A stretch of 6,196 nucleotides of DNA from Rubrivirga sp. (lineage in GTDB: Bacteria; Bacteroidota; Rhodothermia; Rhodothermales; Rubricoccaceae): contig JAAXJP010000720.1 of assembly GCA_012269805.1 (NCBI GenBank), forward strand, positions 1-6,196. The letters are read 5' to 3'. Below, in pieces: positions 1 through 6,196 of the stretch. How positions within the stretch are numbered: the first letter of the stretch is position 1; the number at the start of each line of letters is the position of its first letter. The translations under genes and the position numbers were made by a program. The notes beneath the pieces are model-generated. The model was not told the origin of the DNA and searched no databases. It saw nothing but the letters and a program-made list of their open reading frames with translations.

Positions 1-570
1 CACCCCGGCCGTGACGAGGAGGAACGCGAGCGCGGCCGGCGAGGCGAGGGCGGCGTAGAGGAACTGGCCGAGGTCGCCGAGGAAGCCGCCGAGTTGGCGA
101 GCGTGCGATCCGGCGAGGAACACGAACGCCGTGATAAGGAACGTGAGCTGCCACGCCGTCTTCCACTTGGCGGCGGTCGAGGTCCGGAGCGGCTTCCCCT
201 GCCGCTCGCGGATCGAGCGGAGCGCGGTCACGGCGAAGTCGCGCGCGGCGATGGCGCCGATCGCGACCCACGGGAGCCACGCGCCCGCCGGCGCGGCCAG
301 CCCCTCCCCGATCGGCTGAAGGAACGGGATGAGGAAAAAGGCCCCGAGCACCAAGACCTTGTCGGCGAGCGGGTCCAGGAACTGGCCGAGGCGGGACGAG
401 ACGCCGTACTCGCGGGCGAGCCGGCCGTCGAGCCAATCGGTGATGGCGGCCAGGATGAACAGCGCGGCGCCCGCGAGCTGCCCCCAGAACGTGCCGGTCC
501 AGAGGAGGTACAGGCACACCGGGGCGGCCACGATGCGGCCGATAGTCAGGGCGTTGGGGACGTGCTTCAT
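1..570 (-). CDS. pgsA: CDP-diacylglycerol--glycerol-3-phosphate 3-phosphatidyltransferase (3' end outside window)
   Basis: Integral membrane enzyme of the CDP-alcohol phosphatidyltransferase family. It joins CDP-diacylglycerol and glycerol-3-phosphate to give phosphatidylglycerol-phosphate, the committed step to phosphatidylglycerol and cardiolipin. The visible 190 residues contain the complete family signature D-x2-DG-x2-AR-x8-G-x3-D-x3-D: D45, D48, G49, A52, R53, G62, D66 and D70, the metal and CDP-binding residues. The N-terminus (MKHVPNALTIGRIVAAP) has the N-LT-x2-R-x4-P pattern typical of PgsA and supports the ATG at 568-570. About six hydrophobic segments are visible (near residues 7-25, 27-44, 72-90, 97-118, 138-155 and 170-190). 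E. coli PgsA has about 182 residues; this frame is still open at base 1, so the protein is slightly longer. No Shine-Dalgarno is seen. The gene is divergent from dnaK. The family is certain; PgsA rather than another family member rests on the N-terminus and size. Confidence 0.9.
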   Translation of the reverse strand, partial: MKHVPNALTIGRIVAAPVCLYLLWTGTFWGQLAGAALFILAAITDWLDGRLAREYGVSSRLGQFLDPLADKVLVLGAFFLIPFLQPIGEGLAAPAGAWLPWVAIGAIAARDFAVTALRSIRERQGKPLRTSTAAKWKTAWQLTFLITAFVFLAGSHARQLGGFLGDLGQFLYAALASPAALAFLLVTAGV

Positions 571-831
571 CAGGGAGCGAGCACCCGGTTCGGGGGGCAC
601 GCCAAGATACCCCGGCGCGGGACTGCTTGAGGATCCAGCGAAGGGTTCTGCCATAACGGCAATTCGGCTCCCTTGGCACGCCCCTTGTCCGTATCCATTT
701 CGTGCGCGCGGGCCTGACCGGACGGCAGACGCCGCCGCCCGGATCCTCCTCCGAGACCCCGCGTAGCCACCCCCAGTACTCCCGGCCCGCCAGCGGCCCT
801 CTCAGACAGACTCTCTTTTTACCTCCCCCCA
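571..831. other. divergent pgsA/dnaK intergenic region, 261 bp
   Basis: This must carry the promoters of both pgsA (leftward) and dnaK (rightward). I see no CIRCE element (the HrcA operator common at dnaK genes) and no clean -35/-10 pair on either strand. Weak elements are a sigma54-like match at 673-689, a heat-shock-sigma lookalike at 626-656, and a short dyad TGCC-N5-GGCA at 649-661. The 25 bases before dnaK are pyrimidine-rich with a T5 run, unusual in this GC-rich setting. No short gene is supported. Confidence 0.6.
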
Positions 832-2793
832 ATGGGCAAGATCATCGGCATCGACCTCGGCACGACGAACTCCGTCGTCGCCGTCATGGAAGGCAACGAG
901 CCCGTCGTCGTCCCCAACGCCGAGGGCGGGCGGACGACGCCGTCCGTCGTCGCCTTCAAGAAGGACGGCGAGCGGCTCGTCGGCGCCCCGGCCAAGCGGC
1001 AGGCCATCACGAACCCCCAGAACACCATCTTCTCCGTCAAGCGGTTCATGGGCCGCCAGTACGACGAGGTCTCGGAGGAGATGAAAACCGTCCCGTACAC
1101 CGTCACGAAGGGCGACGGCGGCGTGGCCCGGATCGAGGTCGAGGCCGGCGACGAGAACAAGCTGTACACGCCGCAGGAGGTCTCGGCGATGGTCCTCGGC
1201 AAGCTCAAGCAGACTGCGGAGGACTACCTCGGCGAGCGCGTGACCGAGGCGGTCATCACCGTCCCGGCCTACTTCAACGACGCCCAGCGGAAGGCGACCA
1301 AGGAGGCCGGCCAGATCGCGGGCCTCGAGGTCAAGCGGATCCTCAACGAGCCGACGGCCGCCGCCCTCGCCTACGGCCTCGACAAAAAGCAGGAGGACGA
1401 GGTCATCGCCGTCTACGACCTCGGCGGCGGGACCTACGACATCTCCATCCTCGAGCTCGGCGACGGCGTCTTCGAGGTCAAGAGCACCAACGGCGACACG
1501 CACCTCGGCGGCGACGACTTCGACCAGCGCCTCATCGACTGGATCGCGGACGAGTTCAACCGCGAGGAGGGCATCGACCTCCGCAAGGACCCGATGGCGC
1601 TGCAGCGGCTCAAGGAGGCCGCGGAGAAGGCGAAGATCGAGCTCTCGTCCGCCTCGCAGACGACCATCAACCTCCCGTTCATCACGGCCACGCAGGACGG
1701 CCCGAAGCACCTCACGCTCGACCTCTCCCGGAGCAAGTTCGAGCAGCTCGTCGACGACCTCGTCCAGCGGACGATCCCGCCGATGGAGAAGGCCCTCGCC
1801 GACGCCGGCCTCACGAAGGCCCAGGTCGACGAAGTCATCCTCGTGGGCGGGTCCTCCCGCATCCCGAAGATCCAGGAGGTCGTCAAGGAGTTCTTCGGCA
1901 AGGCCCCGAACAAGTCGGTCAACCCGGACGAGGTCGTCGCCGTCGGCGCGGCCATCCAGGGCGGCGTCCTCTCGGGCGACGTGACCGACGTGCTCCTCCT
2001 CGACGTCACGCCGCTCAACCTCGGCATCGAGACGCTCGGCGGCGTCATGACGGCCCTCATCCCGGCCAACACGACGATCCCGACGCGGAAGTCGGAGACG
2101 TTCTCGACGGCCAGCGACAACCAGCCGTCCGTCGAGATCCACGTCCTCCAGGGCGACCGCTCGATGGCCGTCGACAACCGGACGATCGGGCGCTTCCACC
2201 TCGACGGCATCCCGCCGGCCCCGCGCGGGCTCCCGCAGATCGAGGTCACCTTCGACATCGACGCCGACGGGATCCTCTCGGTGAGCGCGAAGGACAAGGC
2301 GACCGGCAAGGAGCAGTCGATCCGGATCGAGGCCTCGTCGGGGCTCTCGGAGCAGGAGATCGAGGCCATGCGCCGCGCCGCCCGCGAGCACGCGCAGGAG
2401 GACGCCCAGCGGAAGGACTCGATCGACAAGCTCAACCGGGCCGACAGCCTCATCTTCTCGACCGAGAAGAACCTGGCCGAGTACGGCGACAAGATCCCGG
2501 CCGAGAAGCGGTCGCAGATCGAGGCCGGGCTCGAGCGGCTCAAGGAGGTCCACAAGGGCCAGAACCTCGACGAGCTCGACTCGGCGATGGAGCAGCTCAA
2601 CACGGCGTGGAGCGCGGCCTCCGAGGACCTCTACCGGGCCCAGCAGGCCGAGGCCGAGGCCGGCGGCGCGCAGGCGGCCGCCGACGCGCAGGCCAACGGC
2701 GCCGCGGGCACGGGCGGCCCCGCCACCGGCGCCCCGGCCGCCGAGGAGGCCGACTTCGAGGTCGTCGACGAAGGCGACGCGGACAAGGCCTGA
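832..2793 (+). CDS. dnaK: molecular chaperone DnaK (Hsp70)
   Basis: ATP-dependent cytosolic chaperone that binds exposed hydrophobic peptides and, with DnaJ and GrpE, folds or disaggregates proteins. The 653 residues cover the whole family (E. coli DnaK has 638). The nucleotide-binding domain is about 1-385, with all three Hsp70 signatures: IDLGTTNS at 7-14, [14 protein letters not shown] at 194-207 and [11 protein letters not shown] at 335-345. Catalytic Lys70 is present in SVKRFMGR. The interdomain linker DVLLLD is at 386-391, followed by the substrate-binding beta domain, a helical lid to about residue 605, and an Ala/Gly/Glu-rich tail. The tail carries an acidic DFEVVDEGD motif four residues before the end rather than at it. 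The ATG at 832 gives the canonical [12 protein letters not shown] start; there is no Shine-Dalgarno. grpE and dnaJ are not adjacent, so the gene appears monocistronic, with a strong hairpin downstream. Identification is secure. Confidence 0.98.
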   Translation: MGKIIGIDLGTTNSVVAVMEGNEPVVVPNAEGGRTTPSVVAFKKDGERLVGAPAKRQAITNPQNTIFSVKRFMGRQYDEVSEEMKTVPYTVTKGDGGVARIEVEAGDENKLYTPQEVSAMVLGKLKQTAEDYLGERVTEAVITVPAYFNDAQRKATKEAGQIAGLEVKRILNEPTAAALAYGLDKKQEDEVIAVYDLGGGTYDISILELGDGVFEVKSTNGDTHLGGDDFDQRLIDWIADEFNREEGIDLRKDPMALQRLKEAAEKAKIELSSASQTTINLPFITATQDGPKHLTLDLSRSKFEQLVDDLVQRTIPPMEKALADAGLTKAQVDEVILVGGSSRIPKIQEVVKEFFGKAPNKSVNPDEVVAVGAAIQGGVLSGDVTDVLLLDVTPLNLGIETLGGVMTALIPANTTIPTRKSETFSTASDNQPSVEIHVLQGDRSMAVDNRTIGRFHLDGIPPAPRGLPQIEVTFDIDADGILSVSAKDKATGKEQSIRIEASSGLSEQEIEAMRRAAREHAQEDAQRKDSIDKLNRADSLIFSTEKNLAEYGDKIPAEKRSQIEAGLERLKEVHKGQNLDELDSAMEQLNTAWSAASEDLYRAQQAEAEAGGAQAAADAQANGAAGTGGPATGAPAAEEADFEVVDEGDADKA

Positions 2794-2833
2794 CCCTCGA
2801 CACCGCCCGCCTCGCTGCTGAGGCGGACACCCC

Positions 2834-2867
2834 GCGCGCCCCGGTGGCTTCGGCCGCTGGGGCGCGC
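2834..2867 (+). terminator. hairpin terminator after dnaK
   Basis: A 15-bp uninterrupted stem (2834-2848 with 2853-2867) closes a UUCG loop at 2849-2852 with a C-G closing pair, the exceptionally stable tetraloop. Two of the pairs are G-U wobbles (2843-2858 and 2845-2856). In RNA from the other strand these become A-C mismatches and the loop becomes CGAA, so the structure favours the plus-strand dnaK transcript. The following bases are only moderately U-rich (TTCGTTGCTC), so it may act as a weak intrinsic terminator or as an RNase-blocking 3' end. It lies 41 bp after the dnaK stop, between convergent genes. Confidence 0.75.
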
Positions 2868-2897
2868 TTCGTTGCTCGGACGCCGTCGGCGCGGGGC

Positions 2898-3323
2898 TCA
2901 GCGGCGGGCCACGAACGACCCCGACGGCCCGTCCGACATCCCCTCGCCCCACTCGCCGCGGATCACGTCCCCGTCCACGACGCCGTCGAGGCCGACGCCC
3001 GCGTCGAGTACGGGCGCGTCGTCGTCGCCGACGAGAAGTGAGAGCTGGACCCCCGGCTCCTCGAACGATCCGCGGAGCCGGCCACCCGAACCGTAGATCC
3101 GGGACTCGTCGGTCGCATCGAGGCGCCAGTCGCCGGAGACGCTCGGCGGGTAGATGCGCTCCGGGTCGATCTGGAGGTCGAGGTGGCCGGTCGCGACGAC
3201 CTCGCCGTTCTCGTAGAGCGTGAGCGCGTAGCGCCCGCCGAGCGGACCGCTGGCGTCCGGCGCGGTGTCGCAGGCCGCGGCGGAGAGCACGAGGGCGAGC
3301 CCGAGGAGGAGGTGGCGGCGCAT
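2898..3323 (-). CDS. small putative lipoprotein, unknown function (downstream member of pair)
   Basis: A 141-residue protein I do not recognise. It begins MRRHLLLGLALVLSAAAC: a basic n-region, a hydrophobic stretch at 5-17 and a lipobox-like AAAC with the lipidation Cys at position 18, so export and lipid anchoring are expected. Asp follows the Cys; in E. coli that retains lipoproteins in the inner membrane, but the rule may not apply here. The mature part has no other Cys and alternates short hydrophobic strands with G/D/E turns (YALTLYENGEVVATG at 32-46, later VQLSLLVGDD and GDVIRGEWGEG), suggesting an all-beta fold. I chose the ATG at 3321-3323; the frame is open further upstream to 3404, but that 27-residue extension would overlap the preceding gene and bury the signal peptide. 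The upstream lipoprotein gene stops 4 bp before, implying one transcript. The gene is convergent with dnaK. Confidence 0.75.
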   Translation of the reverse strand: MRRHLLLGLALVLSAAACDTAPDASGPLGGRYALTLYENGEVVATGHLDLQIDPERIYPPSVSGDWRLDATDESRIYGSGGRLRGSFEEPGVQLSLLVGDDDAPVLDAGVGLDGVVDGDVIRGEWGEGMSDGPSGSFVARR

Positions 3324-3327
3324 GGGA

Positions 3328-3777
3328 CTACGGGACAGCGATGGCCGCCCAGAACCGTCCGCTGGCGACTGCGGCGGCGCCCTCGAGGCGCTCCCAGACC
3401 CCATCCCCAGGCTGGTCGCAGGCGGCGGTCAGGACCCACGTGGCTCCGCCGCCCGCTGACAGGCGGTAGGTGAAGACGTCCGGGTAGAGCGCGGCCGGCT
3501 CTCCGACGACCTCGGTGCACGTCGCCAGAAGCTCACCCGCGCCGAGCGAGTCGGGCTTCCAGAACTCGAAGTCGGCGCGGACGGTGTCGCCAGGATCTGG
3601 GGACAGCCGGGTCTCGTACGTGAACCCGCTGGCCACCACCACACCCGTCGAGTCTTCCAGGGTGAGGTGGAACGACGACGGCCCGAACCCCTCGTCGGGT
3701 AGCGGGGGCCCCGTGGACCCGGAGTCGCACGCGGCGAGGGAACACGCGACGAGAACAATCAAGAGCAGAGGCCGCAT
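3328..3777 (-). CDS. small putative lipoprotein, unknown function (upstream member of pair)
   Basis: A 149-residue protein I do not recognise. MRPLLLIVLVACSLAAC is a typical lipoprotein signal with lipobox LAAC and lipidation Cys17, again followed by Asp. The mature protein starts with a flexible S/G/P stretch (18-34), then FHLTLEDSTGVVVASG (36-51) resembles the start of the neighbouring lipoprotein's mature domain. Cys87 and Cys120 remain in the mature part and could form a disulfide; the neighbour has no equivalents. Strand-like segments alternate with Gly/Asp turns. I chose the ATG at 3775-3777. The frame stays open for 319 more codons antisense to purU, but that stretch is high-GC shadow and would destroy the signal peptide. 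The gene is first in a two-gene unit with a 4-bp gap and is divergent from purU. The function cannot be inferred from sequence alone. Confidence 0.75.
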   Translation of the reverse strand: MRPLLLIVLVACSLAACDSGSTGPPLPDEGFGPSSFHLTLEDSTGVVVASGFTYETRLSPDPGDTVRADFEFWKPDSLGAGELLATCTEVVGEPAALYPDVFTYRLSAGGGATWVLTAACDQPGDGVWERLEGAAAVASGRFWAAIAVP

Positions 3778-3800
3778 CCGGATGGCGGGGGTCGGAAGGT

Positions 3801-3809
3801 CAAAACATA
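3801..3809 (-). promoter_or_regulatory. candidate promoter element for the lipoprotein pair
   Basis: On the minus strand this reads TATGTTTTG, close to the Bacteroidota -7 consensus TAnnTTTG with one extra base. It is one of few A/T-rich spots in a GC-rich divergent region and lies 23 nt upstream of the ATG, implying a very short 5' leader. The upstream half is poor (TGTG 16 nt before it). The call is suggestive only. Confidence 0.3.
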
Positions 3810-3894
3810 GGATCTGCTTTTCGCCCACATCCTGGCACAAACCCGTCCCCCGTTCGAAAAGGGCGATCTTCCGTCGGTCCGCCCCCGCCTCCTC

Positions 3895-4761
<867 letters not shown>

Positions 4762-4772
4762 GCCCTCAGGGC
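4762..4772. repeat. short inverted repeat between convergent stop codons
   Basis: GCCCT-C-AGGGC fills the 10-bp gap between the TAG of purU (4759-4761) and the TAG of the minus-strand gene (complement 4772-4774) and overlaps the latter by one base. Sterically it gives only a 4-bp stem with a 3-nt loop and no U-tract, so it is at best a weak transcript end for both genes. Confidence 0.35.
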
Positions 4773-5920
4773 TAGACCGACTCCGCCGGGGCCGCCTCGG
4801 GCGTGAGGTCAGCGGGGTCGTCCTCGGCGGCCGCGGCCGCCGGCGGGTCGAGGCCGGGCGTGTGAAGCACGTCGTCTGCCGGGCCGAACTCCTCGGTAAA
4901 GATCTCCCAGACGGTCAGGAACAGGCCGGCCACGACGGGACCGACGACCAGGCCAGAGAACCCGAACGTCGCGAGTCCGCCGAGCGTCGAGAGCAGGATC
5001 ATGTAGTCCGGCATCCCGGCATCGCGGCCGACGAGGATCGGACGGAGCGCGTTGTCGACGGTCCCCATGATGCCCGCCCCGATGCCCACAAGGACGAGTG
5101 CCTTGACCCAGGCGCCGGTCGCGAGGAGGTAGAGCGCGGCCGGGACCCACACGATCGCGCCACCGACGGCGGGGAGGAGCGAGAACACGCCCATCAGCAC
5201 ACCCCACAGCACGGGCGACCCGAGGCCGAGGACCCAGAACGCGACGCCCCCGATCGTCCCCTGCACCGCCGCGATCACGAACGTGCCCTTGACCGTCGCG
5301 CGCGTGACGGCGGCGAACTTGGTGAACAGCCGGCGCTCCCGGGGGTCGCCGAGGGGGAGCGCCCGGATCAACGTCTCGCGCAAGGCCGCACCGTCGCGCA
5401 CGAAGAAGAACAGGACGTACAGCGTGACGGCCAGCAGGAGCGTAAACGTCACGGCCTGCTGCCCGAACCCGAGGAGCCGTGAGGCGACCTCCTGGCTCAC
5501 CGCCAGCGCCGACGACGCGACGTTCTCGCGGATCTGCTCAAAGTCGACGCCGATCTCCTCGGCGCGCTGCGACAGCTGGGGCAGCATCCGCTCGACGGCC
5601 GCCACGGGCTCCGTGATGTCGATCTCGCCCTGCGACACCTGCTGGTACACGCCCACGGCCTCCTCCGTGACGAGGACCCCCAGCGTCACGAGCGGCCCGA
5701 CGACCGCCACGAGCACGGTCACGAGCGTAAGGAGCGCGGCGAGCGTCGACCGACCGCCGAGGCGCCGCTCGAACCACGCAAACAGCGGCGTGAAGAGGAC
5801 CGCCAGCACGACGGCCCAGAAGACCGGCAGGAGGAACTGGCCGAGCGTCCACGCGAAGGCGAGCGTGACGACGGCGAGGAGGGCGATAAACGCCCGGTTC
5901 TCAAGCGAGCGGAGGGTCAT
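4772..5920 (-). CDS. AI-2E family (PerM/YdiK-like) membrane protein
   Basis: A 382-residue polytopic protein of the AI-2E exporter-like family (PF01594 type). Some members are linked to autoinducer-2 export and others to Na+/H+ exchange, so the substrate here is unknown. Hydrophobic segments lie near residues 11-29, 34-50, 59-83, 155-174, 213-233, 237-260, 262-285 and 306-338. A soluble, partly helical stretch at about 85-150 separates the N-terminal group from the rest, as in the family. Typical family motifs are SLLPAVGGAIVWVPAALYLL (247-266), DNALRPILVGRDAGMPDY (289-306) and GGLATFGFSGLVVGPVV (314-330). The tail after 345 is acidic and Ala/Pro-rich. I chose the ATG at 5918-5920 (MTLRSLENRAF); a TTG 22 codons upstream at 5986 is possible but adds only polar residues. 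A 17-codon frame ends on this ATG (see findings). The gene is convergent with purU. Confidence 0.88.
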   Translation of the reverse strand: MTLRSLENRAFIALLAVVTLAFAWTLGQFLLPVFWAVVLAVLFTPLFAWFERRLGGRSTLAALLTLVTVLVAVVGPLVTLGVLVTEEAVGVYQQVSQGEIDITEPVAAVERMLPQLSQRAEEIGVDFEQIRENVASSALAVSQEVASRLLGFGQQAVTFTLLLAVTLYVLFFFVRDGAALRETLIRALPLGDPRERRLFTKFAAVTRATVKGTFVIAAVQGTIGGVAFWVLGLGSPVLWGVLMGVFSLLPAVGGAIVWVPAALYLLATGAWVKALVLVGIGAGIMGTVDNALRPILVGRDAGMPDYMILLSTLGGLATFGFSGLVVGPVVAGLFLTVWEIFTEEFGPADDVLHTPGLDPPAAAAAEDDPADLTPEAAPAESV

Positions 5921-5971
5921 TGGGGGACAGCCGGGGGCAGAGTATCGGCGCGGGCGGTGTGGGGTTTCACC

Positions 5972-5985
5972 TGTCTCCTTAGACA
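5972..5985. repeat. perfect 14-bp dyad, possible operator or leader hairpin
   Basis: TGTCT-CCTT-AGACA is a perfect 5-bp inverted repeat around 4 bp. It lies 52 bp upstream of the AI-2E gene's ATG and 15 bp upstream of the -35 box of the plus-strand promoter at 6001, where a regulator could affect either direction. In minus-strand RNA its loop is AAGG, part of the purine-rich AAGGAG. The half-sites are short enough to arise by chance. Confidence 0.3.
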
Positions 5986-6000
5986 AATCTGCATCGGCCC

Positions 6001-6029
6001 TTGACGGGGAGGGTTCTGTTCCCTATTGT
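6001..6029 (+). promoter_or_regulatory. sigma70-type promoter, rightward
   Basis: TTGACG at 6001-6006 (5 of 6 to TTGACA), a spacer of exactly 17 bp, then TATTGT at 6024-6029 (4 of 6 to TATAAT). This is the best promoter match I found in the window. Transcription would start near 6035-6038 and run rightward, away from the AI-2E gene and into the hairpin at 6099. Confidence 0.55.
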
Positions 6030-6035
6030 TCGAGC

Positions 6036-6138
6036 ACCGAGTGAGGTCGAGCCTGGCGATCTGTCCGGGGGGACGACAACCGGCCCGACGCGCTCGCTAA
6101 ACCCCGACCGGCACGGTTGCCGGTCGGGGTTTCTGTTT
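6036..6138 (+). ncRNA. candidate short RNA or attenuated leader, about 100 nt
   Basis: The transcript predicted between the promoter at 6001-6029 and the terminator at 6099-6138. It matches no RNA family I know: there is no tRNA cloverleaf, no SRP-RNA core motif and no recognisable riboswitch. A small internal GTCC-GGGG-GGAC hairpin is seen near 6063-6074. It could be an independent small RNA, or the 5' leader of a gene beyond the right edge controlled by termination. The start and end are inferred from the promoter and terminator, so boundaries are approximate. Confidence 0.35.
6099..6138 (+). terminator. strong intrinsic terminator
   Basis: A perfect 14-bp stem (6099-6112 with 6119-6132) encloses a 6-nt loop ACGGTT. 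The stem's last three bases start a U-rich run TTTCTGTTT (6130-6138). On the minus strand the stem would be followed only by TTTAGCG, so rightward termination is favoured although some bidirectional action is possible. No recognised gene lies upstream on the plus strand within this intergenic region, so it must end either the short transcript from 6001 or something read through from further left. Confidence 0.85.
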
Positions 6139-6196
6139 GGGGCACGTCCCTCGTGTCCGGCCGCCGATGCACGCCCCGTCCGCGGATAGGGCCCAC

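Noticed and set aside
626..656. CTTGAGG-N16-TGCCATAA, resembling a sigma32 heat-shock promoter upstream of dnaK.
   Set aside because: The -10 half is poor, and RpoH-type sigma32 belongs mainly to Proteobacteria, which the missing Shine-Dalgarno sites argue against here.
94..766. Plus-strand open frames opposite pgsA (94-630 and 329-766).
   Set aside because: They are composition shadows; the minus strand carries the complete CDP-alcohol phosphatidyltransferase signature.
802..2952. A 716-codon open frame antisense to the whole of dnaK, and a 779-codon plus-strand frame (702-3041) in another phase.
   Set aside because: Both follow from C-ending codon bias in a GC-rich gene. Their translations are low-complexity runs of R, G, P, L and D with no domain. 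Long antisense frames opposite hsp70 genes are a known artefact.
4772..5920. Reading the AI-2E family name as proof of quorum-signal export.
   Set aside because: The family includes members with other proposed roles, and no luxS, lsr or signalling gene is in the window.
6028..6039. GTTCGAGC resembling a tRNA T-loop.
   Set aside because: No flanking T-stem, acceptor stem or anticodon arm can be drawn.
6001..6189. A 62-codon plus-strand frame spanning promoter and terminator.
   Set aside because: It begins within the -35 box and reads through the terminator hairpin; the translation has no recognisable features.
6167..6196. An ATG with an open frame to the right edge that could start a next gene.
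   Set aside because: Only ten codons are visible with no recognisable N-terminus, so it cannot be supported.

Overview
The window is high-GC DNA (roughly two thirds G+C by eye) from a bacterial chromosome and is mostly housekeeping sequence. It holds one partial and five complete genes on both strands: pgsA (partial, minus), dnaK (plus), two small lipoprotein genes (minus), a purU-type formyltetrahydrofolate deformylase (plus) and an AI-2E/PerM-family membrane protein (minus). None of the six chosen start codons has a Shine-Dalgarno sequence; most are preceded by C-rich tracts. That pattern, with the high GC, lone dnaK and small secreted lipoproteins, suggests a high-GC member of the Bacteroidota/Rhodothermota lineage (Salinibacter/Rubricoccaceae-like). 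The placement is inference; no rRNA or other decisive marker is present.

Layout. 1-570 (minus): 5' part of pgsA, running off the left edge. 571-831: divergent pgsA/dnaK intergenic region with only weak promoter lookalikes. 832-2793 (plus): complete dnaK, followed by a 15-bp hairpin with a UUCG loop (2834-2867). 2898-3323 and 3328-3777 (minus): two unrecognised lipoprotein genes 4 bp apart, probably one transcript and possibly paralogous. 3778-3894: divergent promoter region. 3895-4761 (plus): purU homologue with a GTG start. 4772-5920 (minus): AI-2E-family protein, convergent with purU across a 10-bp gap. 5921-6196: no convincing protein gene, but a well-spaced promoter (6001-6029) and, about 70 bp further on, a perfect 14-bp intrinsic terminator (6099-6138), both on the plus strand.

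The genes do not form a pathway: PgsA makes anionic phospholipid, DnaK folds proteins, PurU balances the one-carbon folate pool, and the role of the AI-2E-family protein is unknown. I see no mobile element, CRISPR array, rRNA or tRNA. The most interesting leads are the promoter-terminator cassette at 6001-6138, which could encode a short RNA or an attenuated leader, a possible 17-codon leader ORF overlapping the start of the AI-2E gene, and the lipoprotein pair.
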